A stretch of DNA of 64,000 nt from Rapana venosa (taxonomy: Eukaryota; Mollusca; Gastropoda; Neogastropoda; Muricidae). The translations under genes and the position numbers were made by a program. Of the stretch, positions 48,727 through 58,120 are shown piece by piece (the stretch's first letter is position 1; each line of letters opens with the position of its first letter). The stretch covers positions 52,555,476 through 52,619,475 of the forward strand of contig CM054154.1 of the NCBI GenBank assembly GCA_028751875.1, written 5' to 3'. Under the pieces are notes generated by a model, which was not told the DNA's origin, made no database searches, and was given only the letters and a program-made list of their open reading frames with translations.

Positions 48727-49673
48727 TTATCCAAGCTGATATTGAACAACACCCATGATCACATGCAGAAAATTAAGACTGGCATCAATCCTGTTTTTCA
48801 TTCTTTTACGATCTGCCAAAGTCCACAGCTGTAGCCTGGAAAAAATGGCTCGTTCTTCCTTAGTCAGGTGTTTAGTGTCCTTTTTTATAAACCAAAAGAA
48901 ATCGGCTGGTTCATCAGAGCTATCTGTCCACTTGAACTGAATGACCAAGTCATCACTTTCACAGATAACAGTGTCTGGTGCACTGTCAGAAACAAACACT
49001 TTGCCGAAGTCCTGGTTTCTCTGGGTGTCCCTCAGTCTTCTCTGCAGCGATCTGTCTGTCAGCTCTGCCACATAGTCCCTGATCAGCTCCACACTGCAGC
49101 CCATCTCTTCCGCCTTCTGCAGAGAAATGTCGCAACTGTTCTCCTCAGTGGTGTCTGATGCACTACACACATCAGCAAGGTCAATTTCGTGTTGCTGATC
49201 AGAGGCTGTGCCTGCTTCTAGCGTGGTGACATCCCGTGATGTAGGGCGAAATTCACGTGCTGAAGACAGCACGTGCAGCTGTGTTGTCAGAAGACAGGGG
49301 CGTGTTGGTGTGTGAGACAGCATGGCTTGTTGGGGGAGTTGGCATAAATAAAGTTTGAGATTTTTCATAAGTGAAAGACTCACTTGCTTCATTTTTCTCT
49401 TCCCTTATTGCTGTCTGCCTCCTTTCCTCTCTCTGTCTCCTTTCCTCTGTCTGTCTCCTGTCCCTGTTCAGTTGACTGGGATTTTTTTTTCGGAAATGCT
49501 GGCAGGTAGAAGTTCTGGCCAGCCATGTTGACGCTGTCACTGTCTGTCCTCAGTCGAAGTATGACTGTCGTATTGCTCCCTTCTCCACAAATTCTCCAGG
49601 AAGTCAAGTGACTGTCTTGCTGCAGGGCACCCAGGGTTGCTTCCAGTGCTGTTGGAAGTCCGACAACAGGCAT
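48727..49673 (-). pseudogene. Orphan protein of a repeated mollusc-type family, two frameshifts
   Basis: Three overlapping minus frames form one protein of about 315 aa. Residues 1-60 (from 49673) contain LTSWRICGEGSNTTVILRL. After a frameshift near the poly-T run at 49480-49490, NPSQLNRDRRQTEERRQREE follows. After a second shift near 49260, the C-terminal half reads SVELIRDYVAELTDRSLQRR, FGKVFVSDSAPDT, and WTDSSDEPADFFWFIKKDTK, LTKEERAIFSRLQLW. The architecture (SWRI-G-G, SQL-NRDR basic stretch, LTDRSLQRRLRD, WFIK) is one I associate with multi-copy uncharacterised proteins of molluscs and cnidarians. Function is unknown; it could be ORF1 of a retroelement. The high charge and intact second half argue for recent coding function. 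The frameshift in a homopolymer may be a sequencing error. Confidence 0.6.
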
Positions 49674-49886
49674 GGTGCTGGATGAATTGGTAAATTTACC
49701 AAAACTTAGCAGAGCAATAACAACACCTGACTATGACCAAGGGAGATCACCCCACCGAGAGAGAGAGAGAGAGAGAATCTTAATGCGGATGAAGGGAAAG
49801 TTATTTTAAACACTGAGACCCTCCACCCGGCCGACCACCCTCCACGTCCCTCCATGTCCACATCCCCCCAACCACCATTACCGTAT

Positions 49887-50130
49887 TCACCAGTTATAGT
49901 GCCAGTTCCAGTTCATTTCCCTGGAAAACACAGAGTCAATGTCCATGTTGATATCAATTTTGATTATTTTTCCATTTTTAATTTTGGCCAAAATTTTGCC
50001 ATTGGAATACCAGGCTGACATGGTAGTGCTATGGTCGCCTACCTTTTTGAGGAGTTTATAGTTGGCCTGTGTCAAGTCCTCGCTGATGGAGATCCCGGTT
50101 TGCTTCAGTTTTCTTTTCAGTTTGCTTCAG
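49887..50130 (-). mobile_element. LINE ORF1 C-terminal fragment
   Basis: The minus strand reads TGISISEDLTQANYKLLKKV, DHSTTMSAWYSNGKILAKIK, and NGKIIKIDINMDIDSVF, ending in a stop at 49887. The EDLT-x4-LLK and W..GKI.AK..NG pattern is that of RRM-type ORF1 proteins of animal LINEs. It begins at the edge of the complex repeat (about 50140) and is not continuous with an RT. Probably an isolated fragment. Confidence 0.6.
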
Positions 50131-51885
50131 GGTCCTCTGCCTCCGGGGGAAAAAATGCACTAGAATTGGGCGCGGCCACCGCCATCTTTAGACACCCATA
50201 ACTTTTGAAAAAATAGAGATAGACATAATTCTTTTTTTGTTGTGTTTGTTTAAAAAAATTCTTTAAAAAAATATTTTTTTTATGTACACAAATGCCGTAT
50301 AAAATTTTGGCTGCCACTACCTATATATAGAGATTATGTCAAATTTTTTCTAGGGCTATACTAGACCAAATGTTTCAAATATTGGGGTATAGTTTTGCCG
50401 AAAACCCTAAAATGCCCTGCAATGGACCAAAAATACATGATACATTTTCATTAATAACTTTTGAACGTGTATACTGTATAGATATTGACTTGGAATTTGG
50501 TGGTGTAAAATATGGTTGTATATGCTATTAAAAATACATTTACTGATTTTTTTCATCAATTACATAATGTGTTTTAGATTCAAAATGGCCGCCAATTGGC
50601 TAAATATGTGGTGAACATTTAAGCGAAATGTTGTGAAACATTAGATTTTGTGAAAGCATGGTTGGAAAAGGATAAAAAATCTTTAAAATCATTTAAACTC
50701 ATATTTTAATGATTAATCAGATGATTAATGATTAATCCCTATTTGAATGATAAATCACTTTGCATGCATTTCATACGTTGTGATGTATACATCATTCCAA
50801 GAACTAGCTTGACTGATGCCCAATTACAGGTGGTAAAGGAGAGGGACAGGTTCATGCCAGGACTGGGGCAACTCAGTGCTTCCTCACTAAACTTGTGAAC
50901 CTCTGATGTCAGAGAACTAGGCTGGTGTAAATTTGATGCTACAGTGCTAGGGGACACTGAAGATGCAGAAGCGCAAGGAGCCAAATCACTTGAATCAGCC
51001 AAAGCCACTCAATCTGCTAATGATGAAACACTCATTTGAAGGAGAAAAGACCACAAAAGCTACAATTTATTCCAGTCTTTTAAAAGATTTTCTCTGTAGG
51101 CAGTTGAAGCCAGCTTTGATGTCTTATTTGTAATTTTTTCCCACTGTTGTGTACAAGGCTGCCTCTTCCACAGAATTTCCTGTCAATTGCTCCCACCACT
51201 GGTACATATCATTATGTGTTTTCCTATGCCTGTTTTCAAAAGCAATAACAGCTTTCAAAAGTCCACATGAAGGGGATGCATAAGTCTCCAGATGATGTCC
51301 ATGTTGGCTGGTTACAACATTTTCACACAAAATCCTTAAATGTACACAACTTTCCTATATGAACTGGCTTGGACAAAAATGTCTTTCTATTGGTGTATCC
51401 TGTAGTACATTTTCTTTCAACTTACTACTTAGTCAGAAGACACTGCAACCCTGGAAGCTCAGCATCCAAATGAGTTGACAGAGAAATGTGGCTGTTTCAT
51501 CAAATGTCTTCTCACCTTCTTGCTTTAGTACCAATAACTGAATCAGCAGATGCTTGCAAATATCTGCAAACACCTTTGGATGACAACTGTTTAGAGTTGC
51601 CAGAAAAATGGACCTCAGCTTGTTTAGTTGATTTCCATTTCTATGTAAGCATTTACAGAAATAATAAGAAATGAAAAACTAAAAGGTTTATAGAAAATGT
51701 TATGCATAGACAAAGAAAATAAGAGGGAAGACACACGATGACACACATAAGAAATCCAACAAAGTCTTCATTCCATTGGTGCTAGAACTGCTGGTAATGA
51801 GTGCAGTACAAATGTGTCACAGATTGATAAAGGTTGTTCAAAATAAATAATTATTTACCAGAAGCACATTTGTGTTAACTTATTT

Positions 51886-52047
<162 letters not shown>

Positions 52048-52054
52048 TTTATTT

Positions 52055-52125
52055 CATTTTATTCTTTTATTTCGAGGATAATGGAGTAAGCACTCATGTG
52101 CTTTTTTTCATCCAGTCCCCGTGTG
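52055..52125 (-). mobile_element. SINE family B fragment inside the complex repeat
   Basis: Minus strand: CGGGGACTGGATGAAAAAAA, GCACATGAGTGCTTACTCC, ATTATCCTCGAAATAAAAG. It adjoins the compound microsatellite, which takes the place of the expected (CATTGT)n tail. Confidence 0.65.
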
Positions 52126-52605
52126 TATGCAGTTGTGTCTGTGTGTGTGTATCATTGTATGTGTGTGTGCGTTATTACCCTAGTACTGGAAGTTGATCAC
52201 CCCCAAAATAATGGGAAAGGGAGACGAATGGTGAAAAAAGGAATGCTAGGCTGATAGACGCTGTACCAATATGTATTGTGTATGGTAATAATAATACAAA
52301 AGATAATAAGCTCACTATTGAGTATTACTGCACTGACACTAACTCAGCATTGTACAAGTTGCAGGAGAACAAATTCATTGATATCACATTAATTTATGGA
52401 AAGATTGTGTAACTAAAAAATCCCAAGGCACAACTAAACAAAGAAAATAAACAAAACCCACTTTCGATTCACCATAAATGATACTTAAGTGTGAATTGGT
52501 CAAAACAAAAACAAAAACGGGGACAACGTTTGCTTCAATCACTGAGTCATGACGATGTCGGATTATCTTCTCTTGGTTAGGCTGGTCATTCAGCAAATCA
52601 TTAAA

Positions 52606-52697
52606 TGACTGTGTAAGAATGAGTTTAGTGCAAGCGCTTTGATTTATCTCTGCAAAATATAGCGCTATATAAATTCCATTTATTATTATTATTATTT
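52606..52697 (+). mobile_element. (ATT)n-tailed LINE, 92-bp 3' end
   Basis: AATGACTGTGTAAGAATGAG, GCAAGCGCTTTGATTTATCT, then ATATAGCGCTATATAAATTC and (ATT)n. It is identical in layout to the ends of the insertions at 53431 and 55523 and is extremely 5' truncated. Confidence 0.8.
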
Positions 52698-53430
52698 CCC
52701 AGCTGGGCCTTAAGGTTCAGTGCAAGCACAACGCATAGCTACTCCTGAACAAGTCATCCCTTACCTGCTCGTGGTGAGGCCTGCTTTTGCAGACAAGGGC
52801 AATGGCGAAGGGCAAGTGTTCAGCGCCCTTTAAAAATAACTGTTCACTGCACTGCCTTGTGGATTAGAATTTTTACCCAAAGGCTACATCTCATTGCGGA
52901 TACCAATCAGTTGGCATCAGAAAGGGCATCCGGCCATGAAAATCCTCTCTCCAGAAAAAAATGATGAGTCAAATTTAAAAAATGGCCCTCAGTACCTGGC
53001 AGCTCTTAAATGGGCAGGGGGTGTGAAGAATCTCTGGCTTCTACAAACCAAAGATAAAAATTGGATCAGCAAATGTTGGGTCACTTTGCGGAAGATCATT
53101 GGAAGTGATTGAGATGCTCCGACGACGAAAAATAGATATTTGTGCAATACAAGAAGTTCAATACAAAGGAGAAGGATGTCGACAATGTTAAGAGTTGGTG
53201 AGGACAGGTACAAGCTTTGGTGGAGTGGAGGTAAAGAGAACAAACACGGAGTCATGAAAACTGGCTTGAAAATGTTGTCAAAATAGACAGATGGAGCGTA
53301 GCTCAATGAACATGAAAATAGTTTGTGGAAAAAAGATCCTGCACATGATCTCTGCTTATGCGCCACAGGTGGGTAGACCCGAAGAAGAGAAAGCTGACTT
53401 CTGGGAAAAACTAGGCAAGAAGCTGGCTGA

Positions 53431-53463
<33 letters not shown>

Positions 53464-53588
53464 TAATAAATGGAATTTATATAGCGCTATATCTTGCAGA
53501 GACAAATCAAAGCGCTTGCACTCAACTCATTCTTACACAGTCATACAACCAGTGACAAGTAATAGTTCCATCAAGTCCAAATGTGCAC

Positions 53589-53619
<31 letters not shown>

Positions 53620-53870
53620 GAGGTCACACACCCTGGCAGGGCAATAGAATCTTGGCTGTTGAAGGCAGGGAAAAACTATGAGATGAGGCAGGAGAGGAAA
53701 ATCTTAGGTTTGAAATAAATATGTCTTGAGACTGGATTTAAAAGTGTCATAAGAAGGCTTTTGGCGGAGAGAGAGAGGGAGATCATTCCACATCAATGGA
53801 CCAGAAATTGAGAAAGAGCGACGGCCGATGGTAGATTGGTTGAATCTAGGTATTCGTAAGGACAAGGTAT
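53431..53870 (-). mobile_element. (ATT)n-tailed LINE 3' end inserted in the host endonuclease
   Basis: On the minus strand from about 53870: DTLSLRIPRFNQSTIGRRSF, SISGPLMWNDLPLSLRQKPS, YDTFKSSLKTYLFQT and stop (53704). A 3' UTR with a CA microsatellite follows, then GCGCTATATAAATTCCATTT and (ATT)n at 53431-53467. It splits the host frame between KLGKKLAE and GQDIVVVAGD. Orientation is opposite to the host. No clear duplication is visible. Confidence 0.88.
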
Positions 53871-55133
53871 CTGCAGCAGGACAAGACATTGTCGTTGTAG
53901 CAGGAGATTTGATAGGACACGTTGGCAAGGACAGAACTGGATATGAAGATGTTATAGGCAGGTACAACTTTGGAGATCAAAATAAAGAATGAGAAACAAT
54001 TCTTCAGCTATGCCAACAGAATAGGTTATGAATCTTAAATGCGTTCTTCAAGAAAAAACGAGAGCACTATATCACCTTCAAAAGTGGTGAAGCGGAAACT
54101 CAGATTGACTTCATTCTCTTCAAGGGAGATGCTGTAATGGTGACAAACTGTACAGTTATTCCAGGGGAAGAATGCCTCTCACAGCACAGATTGTTGTTCG
54201 CAGATTTTCAAATAAAAGATTTGATAAGACCAAGGAAGAAAGCAATCGAGAAAAAACTGAAAATTTGGAGGCTCAAAGACAAGAACATAGCCTTGGAATA
54301 TGAGCAAAAAGTGAGAGAAAAAGCAGCTGGACAAGACCATGACTGGAACCAATTGAAAGAAATCCTCATGGAAGCAGCAAAAGAAACGTGTGGAGAGACC
54401 AAAGGAAGAAGACATTGACAGAGAGAAACATGGTGGTGGTGCGATGCAGTCAAAGAAGCAATCCAAGAGAAGAAGAAAGCATTTAGGAAGTGGTAGTAAA
54501 CAAAGATGTTTGAGGACAGAGAGATATTCAGGAGGAAATCAAAAGAAGCCACAAAAGCTGTAGCCCAAGCTAAAGAAAAAGCGTGGAACGAATGGTGTGT
54601 TGGCCTTGATACAACTGAAGGTCAGCATAAGATGTTTCGAATTGCACGGCAGATGAGGAAAGAACAGAAAGACATCAATGTAGCAAAATTTGTAAAAAAT
54701 GAGTCTGGAAATATGACTGAGAAGCAAAATATTCTGAAGAGATGGAAGGATTACTTTCATGATCTGCTAAATATTGAGAATCCTCATGCAATCGAGGAAG
54801 TGGAGGAAGTTGAAGGACCTGTACAAGAAGTGACTGAAGATGAAATCAGAAGAGCAATTCGAACTGTGAAAAAGAGAAAAGCCACGGGGCCATCAGGAGT
54901 GGTGACAGAAATGATACAAGCAGCAGGAGAGGAAGAAGTAAAACAACTTACGAAAATATGTCAGAAGATACAGCGGACAGAACAAATGCCTGAAGAATGG
55001 GAAGACAGTATTACTGTTCCCATATTCAAGGGTAAAGGAGCTGCACTAGTATGTGGAAAATACAGAGGAATCAGGCTTCTGGAACATGGCATGAAGATCT
55101 GGGAAAAAGTATTGGAAAGAAAATAGAAACCTA

Positions 55134-55525
55134 GTTATGACACTTTTAAATCCAGCCTCAAGACATATTTATTTCAAACCTAAGATTCCCCTTCCCCCCT
55201 CCTGTTTCATATCAAAGCTATCCCACCTTCACTAACCCATGCCCTATCACCCTGCTAAAGTATACGACCTGTGTGAGTGTGTGTGTGCTTTTGAAAAAGT
55301 GAAAAACATTTGACTGTTTACATTTTATTTCATAGATTTTGTCTGCAGCGCATCATGTTTGTAAATATCTGTTTGTTTAAACTATTGATTATTTATCATT
55401 GATTGCATGACTGTGTAAGATTAGGTTGAATGCATGCGCTTTGATTTGTCTTTGCTAGATATAGCGCTATATAAGTTCCATTTATTATTATTATTATTAT
55501 TGTTATTATTATTATTATTATTATT
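55134..55525 (+). mobile_element. (ATT)n-tailed LINE 3' end inserted in the host RT
   Basis: The plus strand starts at YDTFKSSLKTYLFQT, the last 15 codons of the same LINE family. A different 3' UTR of about 330 bp follows, ending GCGCTATATAAGTTCCATTT and (ATT)n. The host frame is interrupted between VLERK (55126) and RRLKSL (55527). AAAGAA occurs at both junctions and may be a short target-site duplication. Confidence 0.88.
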
Positions 55526-56094
55526 AAAGAAGACTGAAGAGCCTGTGCCATATTGATGAAAAACAGTTTGGATTCCAGGCTGGCAAATCAACCATAGATG
55601 CAATATTTATTGTGAAACAACTGCAGGAAAAGTATATGGAGAAGAAAAAGAGCTTGACGCAGATCTTTGTTGGCCTGGAAAAAGCTTTTGATAGAGTACC
55701 CAGAAAGGCATTCCAATGGGTCTTGAGGAAACAAGGTGTACCGGAGCACACCATCTCAATGGTTATGACTTTGTACAAGAACTCCAGATCAAAAGTGAAA
55801 ACTATAATTGGGACGTCAGAAAGCTTTGAGATAAAAGTAGGAGTGCACCAAGGATCCGCATTGAGCCCTCTGCTCTTTATCCTTGTGATGAATGAAATAT
55901 CCAAGGAAGTGGAGAGGCCAGAAAAGAACTGGGAACTGCTGTATGCTGATGACTTAGTACTGGTAGCTGAGAACAGTGATGACGTTACTCAAAGATTTGG
56001 CAATTGGAAACAGAGATTAGAATGCAGAGGAATGAAGGTAAATGTTGACAAGACCAAAGCAATGACAGTTGGAAAAGAACGCAGAACACATAGA

Positions 56095-56262
56095 GAGCAA
56101 GGTAAATACCCGTGTGGTGTCTGCCACAAAAGTGTAGAGAACAATTCAATCAAATGCTCCAAATGTCAATATTGGTGTCACAAAAGATGCTCAAAGCTCA
56201 AAAGTCTGAAGAAGGAGGACGGAGTATTTATCTGCCCCAGTTGTATGAATAAGAAGGGTGAA
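56095..56262 (+). other. PHD-like Cys/His zinc finger within the LINE ORF
   Basis: In frame with the RT, about 50 residues after YADD, the sequence YPCGVCHKSVENNSIKCSKC, then QYWCHKRCSKL and GVFICPSCMNKKG gives C-x2-C, C-x2-C, a WCHKRC core and a final C-x2-C. This spacing resembles PHD-type fingers, which read chromatin in host proteins. It lies between the palm and the thumb/C-terminal segment, an unusual site for such a domain. I have seen related fingers in animal RTE-like ORFs, so it is probably family-wide. Confidence 0.7.
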
Positions 56263-56949
56263 GACAATACCAATGCAGGAAAGGAGGAGCTAGAATTTGA
56301 ATAAGGGAAGATAGAAGTGGTAGACGAATTTTGCTATTTGGGAGAGATGATGAGCTGCAAAGCAAAATCTGAGTTAGCTGTCAGAACCAGGATTGCGAGT
56401 GCTTGGAAGAAATAGCAAGAATTGGCAAGTCTGCTTGGAAATCAGAAAATCCCACTGGAGAGATGCTGTCTGATATATAAGGCCTGCATCAGGTCTGTTC
56501 TCCTGTATGGTTCAGAGACGTGGGTTTTCACAAAAACCGTCGAACGTTTGTTGAAGAGCTGTGAAAACCAAATGCTACGCTACATGACAAAGATCAAATG
56601 GGAAGACAGAATCACGAATGAAGAACTATGGAGAATGTGCAAAGTTGATGATCTGAAGTCTGTAGCTAGTAGCAATAGACTGCGCTGGTTTGGGCACATT
56701 CAATGGAAAGCAGACCACCACATCATAAAAAGAGCAATGAACTTTGTAGTGGATGGAAAGAGACCAAAGGGAAGACCTAGCAAAACCTGGGCTGCCTGTA
56801 TTGCAGATGATCTTAGAGAAAGGGGCATAAAGAAGGAGGAAGCTCAAAACAGAGAGATGGAGAAGGCTTATCAATGTCAAACCTCCTCTGGGAGAAACAT
56901 GACAAAAAAGGAAGAAGAAGAATTATTTCCCTGCTTGTAAACAAACCAA

Positions 56950-57300
56950 CACACAGATAAGGTCACATTTTAGACTGGCTTATCTCCAATGTTTCACAAG
57001 GTCTAGTTACATCTCAGTCTGTATCTGTCACTGATGAACTACTTTCCGATCATTCTGCCATTTTTTTTCTTCCTCATCATTGCAAAGCCTATCAGAAAGA
57101 AGAAGCGCATTACCCTTCAAGGTCATAGATATTCAAACTTTTCTTTCCCAAGCTACTGAACGTCTATCACAAATCCCTGACCATACTGACCCTTCTAAAC
57201 ACTACAATGCCATTCTCAGCCAACTCCTTAATGAGCAGGCACCTCCTACTGACCATCTCCTGCCTGACAGGCCCAGTACACCATGGTACACCCATGACAT
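56950..57300 (+). mobile_element. Fragment of the CR1-like LINE (endonuclease end and linker)
   Basis: Plus strand: a DWLISNVSQGL-like start near 56975, SVTDELLSDHSAI near 57025-57060, VIDIQTFLSQATERLSQIPD near 57123-57182, HTDPSKHYNAILSQLLNEQA near 57183-57240, and STPWYTHDI. It matches the minus-strand region 30756-30514 of the large (ATT)n-tailed LINE. It is cut at 57303 by a SINE. Confidence 0.8.
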
Positions 57301-57302
57301 CC

Positions 57303-57590
57303 TGCTGACAATGACAAATTCTGTTATTTCGAGGATAATGAATAAGCACCCATGTGCTTTTTTACATCAAGTCCCCGCCCTTAGAGAGAGAGTGTGTGTG
57401 TGTGTGTGTTGGGGTGGAATTGAACCTAAGACTTCGAGTTTTTTGTCCACCTGCTGGACTAGACGCTCAGTCCACTTTCCCAATCAGACTGGGGAGAAAG
57501 GGAGAGGTGAACCTCACATCTTCAACACCGGCAGACGAGCGTCTAAACCATTCTGCCACCTTCCTCCTTGCCATGGTTTCTTTGTTTGGT
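57303..57590 (-). mobile_element. SINE family B, complete copy (tRNA-like head and (CATTGT)n tail)
   Basis: On the minus strand from about 57585: GGTGGCAGAATGGTTTAGAC, a tRNA-like A box, then GATGTGAGGTTCACCTCTCC (candidate B box). Later comes TCTTAGGTTCAATTCCACCC, a second B-box-like site. A short (CA)n follows, then GGGCGGGGACTTGATGTAAA, GCACATGGGTGCTTATTC, ATTATCCTCGAAATAACAG and ATTTGTCATTGTCAGCAG. The last part is the block found alone at 8209, 12825 and 52055. It is inserted in a LINE fragment that stops at 57300. Confidence 0.72.
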
Positions 57591-58050
57591 TGGTTTTAGG
57601 GATGTGCATGGAAGTAGCCCTATTAAACTAAAGCTTTCAGTGTTGGGAATGATGTAAATCCCTTATTTCTTTCTTTCTTTAAAAAAAAAAAGTTAGGTGT
57701 TTTTTTTTAAGATAGTAACTAGTACAAACTTGTGACCATTACACTTGCAGCTGCTGTGCTTATCACCTTCTTAGCATTTCCAGACTTTGGTGTTTTTGTA
57801 TGGTATGGAGAAAGTGTTGTCTATACAATTGTAGACATTTTTCATGTCCAGCATCATAACTGACTTTTCACTGGGTGGTCTGACATTTTCCTTGTTATTA
57901 GGAAAAATAATGCCCAAGTTATCTTTTTTCTTTAGTTTTCATGCAGGTAAATGGTTTACCTTTCAAACACTACAGATATTTTTATCTGATTTCATATTTG
58001 AAATTCTATGACCTGTGTCCCGTTTTTTGCATGGCCTTTTGGCACTGTCT

Positions 58051-58054
<4 letters not shown>

Positions 58055-58119
<65 letters not shown>
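58055..58119. repeat. (TA)n microsatellite at the piggyBac left border
   Basis: Two TA blocks ending TATATATGA directly before the transposon terminus at 58121. 57600-58050 holds no recognised gene. Confidence 0.95.
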
Positions 58120-58120
58120 A

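Larger units (their letters stand above)
52890..56940 (+). mobile_element. RTE-like LINE with embedded PHD-like finger; host of two younger LINE insertions
   Basis: The best preserved element of the window. Endonuclease: SLEVIEMLRRRKIDICAIQE near 53095-53155, MISAYAPQ near 53350, then after an insertion VVVAGDLIGHVGKDRTGYED (GDLN motif with Asn lost) and QIDFILFKGD near 54100-54130, SQHRLLFADFQ near 54180. RT: RRAIRTVKKRKATGPSGVVT (54850-54905), QFGFQAGKSTIDAIF after a second insertion, GLEKAFDRVPRKAFQWVLRK near 55672, VHQGSALSPLLFILV near 55845, catalytic YADD at 55942-55953. A zinc finger follows at 56100-56260. The C-terminus has SVLLYGSETWVF (56490-56530), RLRWFGHIQWK and GRPSKTW. Apart from the insertions there are few stops, including TAA at 56302 and TAG near 56413. 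Upstream 52700-52960 includes GGGCATCCGGCC, often seen near RTE ends. Confidence 0.88.

Noticed and set aside
48413..48834. Multiple overlapping 80-130 aa frames, Arg/Glu-, Ser/Leu- and Cys/Val-rich
   Set aside because: All six frames are open because of the (CT)n and (CACG)n repeats.
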